A stretch of 64,000 nt of DNA from JBKQVT01 sp963727245 (lineage in GTDB: Bacteria; Planctomycetota; Planctomycetia; Pirellulales; Thermoguttaceae), in the NCBI GenBank assembly GCA_963727245.1, contig CAVSFO010000005.1, positions 310,001 through 374,000 of the forward strand. The letters are read 5' to 3'. The first letter of the stretch is position 1. Every line of letters begins with the position of its first letter. The position numbers and the translations under genes were made by a program. Of the stretch, positions 18,164-27,443 are shown piece after piece. The notes under the pieces are model-generated. The model was not told where the DNA came from. It made no database searches and worked only from the letters and a program-made list of their open reading frames with translations.

Positions 18164-19349
18164 GCTTCCGGCCCCCGGTCCCTGTTTTGTGCAGCACCAG
18201 TTGCGCCATCTCCGGCGTGCAGTTCCACCGCAGGGGGACGCTGCCGGAGACGCCCCGGGTGACGTGCATGATGGTGGGCGGGGCATGAAATACGCCGGCG
18301 CTGTATCTTAATCCGCGGCGACTGGGCGTAAAGATGGGGCCGATCAGCGGCAGGCGGATCTGGCCGCCGTGGGTGTGGCCGGCCACCAACAGGTCGACGT
18401 TGTGGTCGCGAGCCCACTGCAGTTGATCGGGGCTATGCGCCAGCGCGATGCGAAACGGCCCGCCCAGACGCGGCGGCCGGCTGTGCTCCAGGTCGGCCGC
18501 CGGCAGCCAAGGCAGCTCGTTGCCCGCCAGCACCGCCGGCAGGCCGCGGATCTCGATCTGCACGTGGCGTCCGCCCAGGTAGCACAGCCCGGACTCTTCG
18601 ATCGCCCGGCTCACCCGCGCCGCATCGGTACGGATGTCGTGATTTCCCAGCACGCAATAGACGCCGTAACGGGCGCTGAGGCGGCTGAGCGTGTCCGGGA
18701 TCCAGTCGATGTAGCGCAGCCGGTCGACCAGGTCGCCGGTCAGCAGCACGAGGTCCGGCTGCAACTCGTTGCTGAGGCGGACGAGTTCCTGGAAATAGGG
18801 CTGGCCGACGCGGCCGTTGAAGTGGAAATCGGAGAGGTGGACCAGCGACAGGCCCTCCCAGGCCGGCGGCAACCGCGGCACCTCGATCGCCCGCCGCGTC
18901 AGGTCCAAGTGCAAGCTCTGGTTGCCCGGCAAACGGACGAGGAAGTGATGCGGATGTTCGGCGGTCTCCGGCGCCGGCGCGTCGCGGTCCAGGAGGCTGT
19001 GGCTGTGGGAGGAGCGGCTCACCGCCGGCGGCCGGTGCAGGGCGTGGCGCCAGAGCCAGTGCACCACGGCGACCGCGCCGCAGCAGCAGCAAAACAACAG
19101 GTACGCCCACACGCCCAGCGGCGCCGAGCGGACGAACTCTCCCCGGCGCAGCCGCAGGAAGACCCCCGGATCGGCGCGAAAACACCACCAGCCCAGCGCC
19201 GCCGGCAGCAGCGCCATCATGACGAAGCAGCCGACCGTGCCGAGGCGGATGAGCCAGCGGGGGAGGTTGCGGGCGTGGAGACGGTTGATGAGGTTGACCC
19301 ACAGGGCAGCGTGCCCCAGCAGGGCCAGCAATAGCAGCGCGGCGTCCAT
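18141..19349 (-). CDS. Membrane-anchored calcineurin-like metallophosphoesterase
   Basis: A 402-residue protein with several hydrophobic N-terminal segments (about residues 3-20, 35-55, 78-98) and then a metallophosphoesterase domain. All metal-binding signatures are present: LSDFHFN (about 172), GDLVDR (about 206), GNHDIR (about 240) and the GHTHGGQ signature (about 329). It belongs to the YkuE/UDP-2,3-diacylglucosamine hydrolase-like group; the substrate cannot be told. The C-terminal tail GLGIGD comes from a heptamer repeat. The downstream HMT-MTHFR gene on the same strand is separated by a repeat-rich gap, so co-transcription is uncertain. Confidence 0.85.
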   Translation of the reverse strand: MDAALLLLALLGHAALWVNLINRLHARNLPRWLIRLGTVGCFVMMALLPAALGWWCFRADPGVFLRLRRGEFVRSAPLGVWAYLLFCCCCGAVAVVHWLWRHALHRPPAVSRSSHSHSLLDRDAPAPETAEHPHHFLVRLPGNQSLHLDLTRRAIEVPRLPPAWEGLSLVHLSDFHFNGRVGQPYFQELVRLSNELQPDLVLLTGDLVDRLRYIDWIPDTLSRLSARYGVYCVLGNHDIRTDAARVSRAIEESGLCYLGGRHVQIEIRGLPAVLAGNELPWLPAADLEHSRPPRLGGPFRIALAHSPDQLQWARDHNVDLLVAGHTHGGQIRLPLIGPIFTPSRRGLRYSAGVFHAPPTIMHVTRGVSGSVPLRWNCTPEMAQLVLHKTGTGGRKQGLGIGD

Positions 19350-19362
19350 GAGGCGGAAGTCC

Positions 19363-21086
19363 TCAATTCCCGGAGGCCTGAGGCACCGGGCCCGGAGCTT
19401 CGATAATGCGCTCGACGGCGCTGAGGAGTTGATCGAGACGGAAGGGCTTGTAAAGGATGGCGTAGGCCGGCAGCCCCGCCTTGCGGGCGTTGACGATCGA
19501 ATGGCCCGGATCGTAGCCGAAGCCCGTCATCAACACCAGCGGCACCGGGTCCATGATCTCCTGGAGTTTCAACATCAACTCGTAGCCGTTCATGTCGGGC
19601 AGGCGGATGTCGGCGATGACCACGTCATAGGCGGTCTCCAGCAGGGAGCGGACCATGCAGACGGCCTCGGCGCCGTCGTGGGCGGTCTCCACCGTGCAAC
19701 CGCAGCGGTCCAAGAGGGCGTGGGCGGCGCTGCGGACGTTCTCATCCGCGTCGACCACCAGGACGCGGCGCCCGCGCAGGGCCGGCCGCTGCTCCAACTC
19801 GCCGCCTGCGGCAGGGCCTGCGCCGGGGCCATCGTCTGCCCGACCTTCTGGATCACCTGTTTGATGTCGCGGGCGTTGCGGAGGATGCGCTGCAGCCGCT
19901 CCACGACTTCCGGCTCGTGGCCGATGTAGCGCTCCATGACGTTGACCGCCTCGTTGAGGATCTCGTCCACCGGCAGGGCCACGGCGCTGTGGATGGCCTC
20001 GACGCTTTCGGCCGCCGTGATGCCCTTTTCGGCCACCAGGAGTTCCAGCGTATTCAGCGCGGCGGCCACGTCGCGGCCGAAGATCTCCAGGAACTGGAGG
20101 TCGCTCTCGCTGAACGCCCGGGGCTCGATGCTCTCGACGTTGAAGGTGCCGATCACGTCGTCATGCCACAACAGCGGCACGGTCAGGGAACTCTTGGCCC
20201 CCACCACGCCTTCGAGGTAGAGCGGGTCCTCGGCGGTGTCTTCGCAGAGGTAGCTCTTGCCGGTGGCCGCCACGAAGCCGGTCACGCCGTTGTTCTGCGG
20301 CAGGGCGTAGAGGACGCGGTTGACGGCCTCGGTCGTCATGCCCAGGGCCAAGAGCAACTCCAAGCGGTTGGTCTTCTGGTCCAGGAGGCGGACCTCCACC
20401 ACTTCGAAGTTCAACAGGTCCTTGGTGAAGTGGGCGATGTTGGCCTTGAGCAACTCGATGCGGTCCTTGACCGGCATGTGCGAGAGTTCCTCGGGCGACA
20501 GGTCGGCCAGCTCCATGCCGGCCTGGTGGATGGCCGCGATCTTCTGTTGCTGATGCACCTCGAAGGTGACGTCGTGCACGGTGACGACCAGATGCCGCGC
20601 CGGGCCGGCAACCTCCCGCATCGGGGCCGCATGGACCTGGAAGTAGCGGTTGTCCTGGCCCCGCAGCATGGAACTGGTGCTCTGGCCGGTGGCCAGGGCG
20701 GTATGGAAGGGGCAGAAATCGGGGCCGAGGATTTCGGGGGCGCCCAAGGCCGTGAAAAAATTCACGCCCCGCACCGACTCCCGGCCGCTCCACTGGCAGA
20801 TCCGCCCGTTGCCCCAGAGGATCGTGTTGTCGCTCTCCAGCAGCACGATGCCGTCGGGCATGCCTTCGAGAATCTGCTCGTTCTGCAGCAGCTTGCCGAT
20901 GTCGAAGACTTCGCGGAAAAAATCGGCCGTCACGTAGACGGCCGCGAACTTCTCCCGCGTGAGCAGGGCCAGCGCCCGCATGGGGTTCTGGACCATGACC
21001 AACTCGTGCGAGTCGGCTACCCCGCCCAGGGCGGCGGCGGCGTCTTCGCAGGGATCGGATATCAGCAGGATCTTAGGCTTATCCAT
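19363..21086 (-). CDS. PAS-GAF-receiver signalling protein, one frameshift
   Basis: About 574 residues, cytoplasmic. The order is an N-terminal receiver-like region without a convincing phospho-Asp site (1-70), PAS (about 75-190; GMPDGIVLLESDNTILWGN), a linker, GAF (about 205-375; VTGFVAATGKSYLCEDTAEDP) and a C-terminal receiver. The receiver has its acidic pair in VLVVDADEN, phosphorylatable Asp in VVIADIRLPDMNG and Lys in ILYKPF. The frame changes near 19805 (GCAGGCGGCGAG), between GAF and receiver. No histidine kinase core is present, so phosphate must come from elsewhere. ATG 21086 is chosen over the TTG before it. The gene stands alone. Confidence 0.8.
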
Positions 21087-21473
21087 CAAGGTTGTCGAAC
21101 TCCTGCCAGGTCAAGCACGCTCCCCATCTCCTAACGGTGGCCCAACCAGGGGCCGGGGGATCAATTCCTAACGCTTATTATACGAGTATTATACGGGATT
21201 TGTTTGGATCAAACAACACCGGCCATCTCCTGTTCCATCGGCCTTGCGCAATCCGCAGATTGATTGCCGCTTCGCCAAAAACCCCATTTCCACCAGCATT
21301 TGCGCCGCGGAGCCCCACACCGCTGCTACGCTTGATAAAGGCGGAACGCCTAGCCGGCTTTGTCCGCCGGCAACGGACTTTACTCCTCCAGTCGGCGGGG
21401 CCCACGGATCGATGAACTTGATGAGACCGGGTAGTGGTCTTACCACGGCCACTTTTGTCGGAGGCCCCATTCT
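21087..21473. other. Intergenic region between divergent genes
   Basis: No gene is supported. The only notable features are a short GGGGCCGGGGG stretch near 21150 and an ATTATACGAGTATTATACGG direct repeat at 21176-21196, which is AT-rich for this genome and could be part of a promoter. Confidence 0.5.
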
Positions 21474-21730
21474 ATGTGGCGATCCTTGTTTCTGGCAATC
21501 GGGATGTTCATGATGTTCTTGGGCATCGCGTTCTTGGGCGTGGAGCGCGTGGAATTGCGGATGCGCGAACAACCGTCGCCGTCGGCCTTGTCGATCCCCG
21601 GCATGGCGCCCCAGAAGGCGCCCGCAAGGGGATCGCTCCCGCCCCCTGGTGGCCCTGGAGCTTTCTCTCCGGGGGAGCGGTGGTCTGTCTGTACTCGTTC
21701 ACGATTCCCAGGCGCGTGCAAGGAAAGTAG
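21474..21730 (+). CDS. Small two-helix membrane protein, one frameshift
   Basis: About 85 residues. The first half reads MWRSLFLAIGMFMMFLGIAF with one membrane helix, then FLGVERVELRMREQ. The frame then changes near 21625-21635 (AGAAGGCGCCCGCAAGG), and the other frame gives KGIAPAPWWPWSFLSGGAVV followed by CLYSFTIPRRVQGK. Together this is a typical planctomycete small membrane protein with two helices and a basic C-terminus. Function is unknown. It is convergent with the coiled-coil membrane protein gene that ends at 21737. Confidence 0.65.
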
Positions 21731-21736
21731 TCGGTC

Positions 21737-23444
21737 CTATTTTCCCTCGCGGAAGCGATTGAGGTACTCTTCTGCCTGCTCCCTGTGTTTGCGCGGCAGA
21801 TGCCGTCCGCTCAAGGGATCGGTGGAGCCATGGCGGGCGGTGTCGAACTGCTGCTGGAGTTCGGCCTCCACTTGCCCCTTGACGTTGGGTCCGGGGGCCA
21901 GGCCGATCACGGTGCCCGGGCCCTGTCCCACTTGCTGCGAGACCTTTGAGTCGTACAGCGAGGTATTGCTTTTCGCCTCGGCCCGGGCAGCCTTCTGCCC
22001 GGCCTTTGCCCCTGGCGAAGTCGCCCTTGCCGTCGCCTTTTCCTTCCCCCAGGCGAAAACCCTGGCCGGCCTTGTCGCCTTGGCACTTGCCGCCTTCGCC
22101 GCCGCATTTCGACTCGCACATCCCCTGGCGGGCGTCGGCCAGTTGCTCCATGGCCGCGTCGAGCGACTCCAACTCGTCCAACTGCTTCTGGACCTGATCG
22201 AGTCCGGCCTGGAGTTCGTCCATGGCCTTGGCGGCGTCGGCGCCTTGGCCGTCCTTGCCGGCTTGGCCGCCTTTGCCCCCCTTGCCGCCTTTGCACAGGC
22301 ACTTCGAGCATTTCGACAGCTTCCTGGCCAGCTCTTGCATCTGCTGCATTTGCGGGGCCTCCTGCATCAGCTTTTCGAGCTGGGCCGCCATCTTGTCGGC
22401 CGCCTCCCCCTGACCGTCGCGCCGCAATTGGTCCATCTGTTTTTGCAGGTCGCCCTGGGCGGTCTTGGCGGCGTCGGCCATCTGGTTGAGCTTCTGCTCC
22501 ATCTGCTGCAGTTGCTTGGCCATCTCCTGCTTGCGGTTGTCGTCGAGCTTGTTGCCGGCCAGTTGCTCCTTGAGCTTGTTGATCTCCGCGGCCGCCTGCT
22601 TGAAGTTGCCGCGCTCGAGCGCCTGGGCCAGCTTGTCGGCCGGCCCCTGATCGATCTTCTGGATTTGTTCGAGTTGCTTCTTGATCTTCTCCGCCCCGCC
22701 CAGGGCCTGCCGCCGCTGCTGGATCTGCCGGGAAAGGTCGTTGAGCTTGACCATCGCCTTTTCGCGATCCGGCTGGGCGGCCAATTCCTTCGTCGCCTCC
22801 TCCAGTTTCTTGAGCAGATTGCTGGCGTCTTTCAGTTTCTCCTGCTCCGCCTTATGCTGTCGATCGGCCAGCTTGCGGCGCAGCACCTCCACCGTCTTTT
22901 TGACCTGATCCTGCTGCTGGGCCGCCGCGGCCGGATTGGCCGACGCCTGGCTGCGGACCGCCGGACTGACCAGCAGCGCCACCAGCAACGCCGCCAGCCC
23001 GGGCAGCACCGGCAAGAGCAGACGCCGCGACGGCGCGACGGCGAACTTCTCCGCCACGTCGATCCGTCCCAACCGCCGGGCGGCATCCTCGACCAGGGCG
23101 CGGCCCGCCTCGGTCTCGCGGGCCGCCGGCGCCATCGCCAGCGTGCTGGAGACCCGCTCCTTCAGTTGATAGCGGCGGTCGATCTCGATGGCCGCTTCCA
23201 GCGGCGCCCGGCGGGTCCAGAACGCCCAGCCCAAGGCGGCAAGGAAACCGCCGGCCAGGGCCCCGCCCACGGCCCCGGCGGCCAGCACCCCGGCGGCGAG
23301 ACCGAAGGGATGAAACTTATCGACCGCGATGAGGATCAGGGCCGCCAGCAGGCCGACAAACCAGCACCAACCGAGTGCCCCCACCAACCGCTGGGTCGCC
23401 AGCCGCCGCTGGGCACGCCGCACCTGACGCCGCAATTCGTCCAT
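21737..23444 (-). CDS. Membrane protein with long Gln/Lys-rich coiled coil, one frameshift
   Basis: About 569 residues. Two or three N-terminal membrane segments (about residues 18-75 and 155-175) precede a long coiled coil (about 185-400) extremely rich in Gln, Lys, Leu and Ala. It resembles the DUF4175-type proteins found beside VWA/BatA genes, but that is a tentative match. A Cys motif CSKCLCKGGKGG lies near 400, followed by Gly/Lys-rich low complexity. The frame changes near 22005; the corrected tail reads SLYDSKVSQQVGQGPGTVIG and ends EQAEEYLNRFREGK. ATG 23444 has GGAGA upstream. Confidence 0.7.
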
Positions 23445-23540
23445 GGCCGGTCTCCTTCGCGTGAAATCGCCGGGGAACCACTCCACTGGTATTATTATAA
23501 CGTTTTCTCGCCCCCGGCATACAGCCGTTCGGCCGAGAAT

Positions 23541-23714
23541 TCACGCCCCTTTGAGCTTCGCCAACTCGGCCTCGGTCGCGGCAACCTGCTCTTGAAGGGC
23601 CTTCAGTTCCTGCGGATCGTCCATCTGCTTCTTCGCCCCGGCCAACTGCCGCTGAAGCGTCTGCAGCCGTAGGTTTAACGTGTCGATCCTCTTCTTCACT
23701 TTCTTGTCCATCAT
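23541..23714 (-). CDS. Small coiled-coil protein
   Basis: A 57-residue acidic/basic helical protein starting MMDKKVKKRIDTLNLRLQTL and ending EAELAKLKGA, with continuous leucine heptads and no membrane segment. The length and composition match short planctomycete coiled-coil proteins of unknown function. Two adjacent ATG codons (23714, 23711) are possible; AAGGCG lies just upstream. It lies about 96 bp upstream of the coiled-coil membrane protein on the same strand, so the two may be co-transcribed. Confidence 0.6.
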   Translation of the reverse strand: MMDKKVKKRIDTLNLRLQTLQRQLAGAKKQMDDPQELKALQEQVAATEAELAKLKGA

Positions 23715-23745
23715 GATCGCCTTAATTTCTCTTGCAGAAACAACT

Positions 23746-23845
23746 GTAGGGTGGGTCGAGCGCAGCGAGCCCCACCAGAATCCGCGAAAAACTTCTGGTG
23801 GGGCTCGCGACCATGCTGCGCACGGTGCCCCTCGACCCACCCTAC
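23746..23845. repeat. REPIN-like inverted repeat, family A, copy 3
   Basis: GTAGGGTGGGTCGAGCGCAG and its inverted partner flank about 18 nt. The right arm carries the GACCATGCTGCGCACGGTGCC variant seen inverted in copy 2. The outer flanks TTGCAGAAAC and CTCCCGCAACGG suggest a larger unit. Confidence 0.8.
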
Positions 23846-23875
23846 AATTCGTTCACCTCCCGCAACGGAAACTCC

Positions 23876-25124
23876 TTACGGTTCGTCGCCCAGCAGCCGA
23901 TCCACCATCGCCAGGGCCTCGGCCGGGGTGCGGATGGCGGCATCGAGCTGGGCATCGCGGACTTGTTGCAAAAGGACGCGGAACTTGGGGCCGGCCGGCA
24001 CGCCGTGGGCCAGCAGGTCGTCGCCCGTCAGCAGCGGCGGCGGATCGAGCACCTCGCGCGGCTGGGCCAACAGCGACCGGCAATGGGCGGCCGCCTCCGA
24101 GCCGGCTGGCAGGGCCGCCTCATCCAGGGCCAAGAGGTCTTCGATCCCCTCGGCAACCAACAGCGGCTGCACGCGCCGACCAGCGCATCGTCCGCGCGCC
24201 GCCCAGGTCCGCGCGATGAGCCAACAGCCAAACAACCCGATCGGTGTCTTTGTTCGACAGCCGCCAGCGGAGGCAAACCTGCCGGGCGGCCCGGGCGTCG
24301 GCCAGTCCACCGAGCAAGGCCGCCAAGGCCAGGGCGAAGCCGGGGTGATCGAGCCGCTCCAGCACGGCCAGGGCACGATCCAGCCGACCACGGCCGGCGT
24401 CGTCGGCCGGCGCGATCTCCGGCAGCACGGCGCCGGCCAGGCCCGTCTCCAGCAGCAGGCGGACGGCCTCGCCGCGGCCGGGCTCGCTCAACATGCGACC
24501 CATCTCCATGGCGATCCGCTCTGGGCTGACGGCGCCGATCTGGCCGGCCATCTGGCGGATCGCCGCCCGGGTATCGTCTTCCAAGGCGAAGCCGAAGGCG
24601 GCCGAGAACCGCACCGCCCGCAGCATCCGCAGCTTGTCCTCGGCGAAGCGCTCGGCGGGCGGCCCGACGGCGCGGATCACCCGCTGGGCGAGGTCTTCCT
24701 GCCCGCCCACGAAATCGATCACCCGGCATTCCAGCGGATCGAAGAACAGGCCGTTGATGGTGAAGTCGCGGCGGCGGGCGTCTTCCTGGGCGGAACTGAA
24801 GGTGACGTGGTCGGGATGCCGGCCGTCGCTATAGGCGGCGTCCTGGCGAAAGGTGGCCACCTCGACCATGCCGGCCTTCCGCGGCCCCCGGACGGTGATG
24901 ACGCCGAAGGCGGCCCCGATGGCCAGCGTCTTTTTTTCGCCGAAGAGCTGGCGGATCTGCTCGGGGCGGGCGCCCGTGGCCACGTCGTAGTCCTTGGGCA
25001 GGCGATGGAGCAGTTCATCGCGGACGCAGCCGCCGGCCCAATAGGCCTCGAAGCCCGCCTCCCGCAGCCGCCGCACCACCTCCAAGGCGAAACGGCGCTG
25101 TTCTGTGGGGACGATCGGGGGCAC
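23876..25124 (-). CDS. cca: CCA tRNA nucleotidyltransferase (class II poly(A) polymerase family), one frameshift
   Basis: About 416 residues from GTG 25124. It adds or repairs the 3' CCA end of tRNAs, which this genome needs because the tRNA here lacks an encoded CCA. Signatures: the nucleotidyltransferase motif WAGGCVRDELLHR with the metal-binding pair DYD (KDYDVATGA), the RRRDFTINGLFFDP motif and the downstream FAEDKLRMLRAVRFSA helix. The frame changes near 24180 (GGTCGGCGCGTGC), after which the C-terminal domain continues RVQPLLVAEGIEDLLALDE and ends MVDRLLGDEP. An upstream GTG at 25160 is an alternative start; CGGAG precedes the one chosen. It is an essential-type gene, so a consensus error is the likelier cause. 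Confidence 0.85.
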
Positions 25125-25260
25125 GGCAGTGGCTCCGGAGATTCCGCAGCGGAATTGCACCCCAATTGTACCGCCGTTTCCAGCCCCCGTAAACGACCGC
25201 GGAGACGATCCGGCGCCGGGTTGTTGCCCTTCCCGGGGGTTTTCTTATAATGGTCCCATC

Positions 25261-25861
25261 ATGCTCGACGAGTTTCTCATAGGTCATATCTGGGCTGGGC
25301 CGGCGCTGTTGGCCATCTTGTACTGCTCGGACTACGTGCTGACCATGTGCTGCGCGGCTCCTCCGGTCCGGGGCTGACAGGCATTTTGGATATGAAATCT
25401 ATGAACTCAACCCGCTCTTCCAGAAAGACGTTGCGCAGTTGCGAAGGTTCAGTCCGCGATTTGTGGTCGTACTTGTGTTGACTTGTCTGTGTTGCGCGGG
25501 CGTGTGGGCTATGGTTTCGCAATTATCGCCGCCCATGTGGGATCTTTACCGGTGGTTCCTCGGCGCCTTTATGCTCGGGCAAGTGGCGGTCCACCTGCGG
25601 CATTTCCATAACCTGGCCATGTTTTGGCACGCCCGAGATTCGCGCGGCTATCAAGGCCGGATCAGCGTCGCAACCTGGGTGAGCTATCGGCTCTCCGCAC
25701 TCCAGTTATTGGCGTTTGCCGCAGTCTACCTCTTCCTCTTCGCGCTGAACTTCAATTGGTTTTTCGCCGGGGGCGCATTCACTTTGCTGGTTATTGCGCT
25801 GAAGCACTGGCGGCTGTCGAGAAGGTGCCTCGCGCGATGCGGCGGCGGTTCAAGCGGCTGA
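25261..25861 (+). CDS. Four-helix integral membrane protein of unknown function, one frameshift
   Basis: About 200 residues. The first frame reads MLDEFLIGHIWAGPALLAIL with one helix. The frame changes near 25350 (ATGTGCTGCGCGGC) and continues SGADRHFGYEIYELNPLFQK into three more helices, ending KHWRLSRRCLARCGGGSSG. His-rich loop residues (VHLRHFHNLAMFWHARD) lie near the third helix. The family is a conserved hypothetical membrane protein; no function is assigned. It is divergent from cca and convergent with the 4Fe-4S gene 28 bp away. Confidence 0.65.
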
Positions 25862-25889
25862 GCCGGCGAAAGCGGAGTTGTAGCGACGC

Positions 25890-27125
25890 TCAGCCCCGCT
25901 GCCGGTGCACCTTCCAGGCCGTCGTCAGCATCTGGGGCACCGAGCGGCTGAGCAAGGCAAACCAACTCTTGTAGGGCAGCTTGTAGTCGGGCACTGGCTC
26001 CATGACGATGGCCCGCTTGGCCGTGCAGGCCAAGGCGCACAGTCCGCAGCCGATGCAGCGCTCCTGCCGGTGCTGCCAGGACTTCTGCTTGGCGTCGACG
26101 GCCAGCGCGGCCATGGGACACGCCGTTGCGCAGCGGCCGCAATGGACGCACCGGGTCGCGTCGAAACGGGGCAGGAAATGCGGCGGGGCAATCATCCCCG
26201 GCACGTTGAACTCGCTGATCGAACGCATGGCGTGGCAGCAGCACCCGCAGCAGGAGCAGGAGCACTGCCCCTTGGTCGAGGCGACGTTCATGATCCAGTT
26301 GACCATGCCGTGGGCCTCGGCCTCGCGCTTGATGTCCAGCAGTTCCTGCTTGCCGACCTGGCGGAACCCGCCCATCTTCAGGGCGCCCTTGGCCCACTTG
26401 CCCATCACGGTGCAGTTGCCCTTGGGCTTGTCGCAGCCGTGGCCGATGGTTTCGGCGGCGATGCGGCACTGGCACTGCCCGACGCCGAAGACGTCGAACT
26501 GGTCGAGGACCACTTCCAGATGGTCTGAGGGCAGGGCGAGGGGATGGGCTTCGATGGCCTTGCCCACGGGCAGGAATCGCACCCAGGGCGTTGTGAGGCC
26601 CCCGTAGTCCGTGATGTAGCCGGTTTCGTAGAGGGCCTCGAACAGTTCAGCGAAGCGGCGGTGCCAATCGGTGAGCGAATCCAGCGAGGGACACACCAAG
26701 ATCATCTCGAACATGCCCGGCATCAGCGGCAGCAGCCGGTAGCGCCGCTTTTCCGGCGGGCCGCTGGCGACGATGACCCGTTTCTCATCGGCCAGCCGCC
26801 GCAGGATCGGCTCCACCTGGGTCGGGGTGCGGTGTTCGGCGCGGGCGAGGCCCTCGGCGCCGCGGCCGACGATCAGGCCGAGGTGGCGGACCAGGCCGGC
26901 CTCCTCCTCGCTGAGCAGGTGTTCGACCAGCGCGACCAGTTCGTCGCACAGCGGCGGGCCCATCAGCAAGGGACTGGCGAGTTTTTCCGCCACGTCCAAG
27001 TAGACCGCCGCCGTGCGGGGATAATCGCTCCGCCTGGTGCGGCGGAGCTTCTTGGGCCGCGGCTCGGGCGGGGCCAGAATTGCTTGCTGCACCTCGATCA
27101 CGCGCCGCCCAGGTGTGCTCTCCAT
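25890..27125 (-). CDS. 4Fe-4S dicluster protein with an extra cysteine cluster
   Basis: A 411-residue cytoplasmic iron-sulfur protein. Two ferredoxin motifs lie near the C-terminus, CVHCGRCATACP (about 342-353) and CIGCGLCALACT (about 372-383), each CxxCxxCxxxC(P). Ahead of them are CQCR (about 236) and a striking CSCSCCGCCCH run (about 304-314). The N-terminal 120 residues resemble a winged-helix-like module (QVEPILRRLADEKRVIV). Similar 4Fe-4S proteins occur in anaerobes and planctomycetes, but no enzyme activity is assigned. ATG 27125 begins MESTPGRRV. Upstream malQ is on the same strand behind a repeat unit, and no stop codon separates the two in this frame. Confidence 0.8.
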   Translation of the reverse strand: MESTPGRRVIEVQQAILAPPEPRPKKLRRTRRSDYPRTAAVYLDVAEKLASPLLMGPPLCDELVALVEHLLSEEEAGLVRHLGLIVGRGAEGLARAEHRTPTQVEPILRRLADEKRVIVASGPPEKRRYRLLPLMPGMFEMILVCPSLDSLTDWHRRFAELFEALYETGYITDYGGLTTPWVRFLPVGKAIEAHPLALPSDHLEVVLDQFDVFGVGQCQCRIAAETIGHGCDKPKGNCTVMGKWAKGALKMGGFRQVGKQELLDIKREAEAHGMVNWIMNVASTKGQCSCSCCGCCCHAMRSISEFNVPGMIAPPHFLPRFDATRCVHCGRCATACPMAALAVDAKQKSWQHRQERCIGCGLCALACTAKRAIVMEPVPDYKLPYKSWFALLSRSVPQMLTTAWKVHRQRG

Positions 27126-27412
27126 CGTAGATTTTCCCTTGGCCTGCGCCTTCAACGTACCCGGAATTGACAAAATGGGCAAGGGCCAGCCCCGTACGAT
27201 GCGACCGTCACGAGCCGGGGGCATGAGCCCATTGCGCGGGGTCGGGAGTAGCGGGAAAGGGGACTGGCTCCGTGGCATCGATCGGCCACCCCTGTCGAAA
27301 CGGCGTGCGGCGACGGTGCCTGTCCCCTTTCCCGCGACGGTCGGTGCGACGCCAGGCGGAAAAAGGGGGACAGGCACCGTGGCAGCGACGTTTCTCGCAC
27401 TACCAAACCAAC
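27126..27412. other. Gap between malQ and the 4Fe-4S gene, mostly repeat
   Basis: No gene. Most of it is a compound inverted repeat (27250-27443) built from GGGGACTGGCTCCGTGGCAT and GGGGACAGGCACCG type units in both orientations. Confidence 0.6.
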
Positions 27413-27443
27413 TTATGCCACGGAGCCAGTCCCCCTTTTTCCG
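27250..27443. repeat. Compound inverted repeat with GGGACTGGCTCCG / GGGACAGGCACCG units (family J)
   Basis: Four units alternate: AAAGGGGACTGGCTCCGTGG, CGGTGCCTGTCCCCTTT, AAAAGGGGGACAGGCACCGT, and CACGGAGCCAGTCCCCCTTT. Units 1/4 and 2/3 are reverse complements, so the whole can fold into a nested hairpin. A related unit lies at 33187-33266. The last codons of malQ lie inside it. Confidence 0.75.

Noticed and set aside
21474..23672. A 732-aa plus-strand ORF
   Set aside because: Only its first about 50 codons belong to the small membrane protein. The rest is the antisense of the coiled-coil membrane protein gene and has a biased, non-globular composition.
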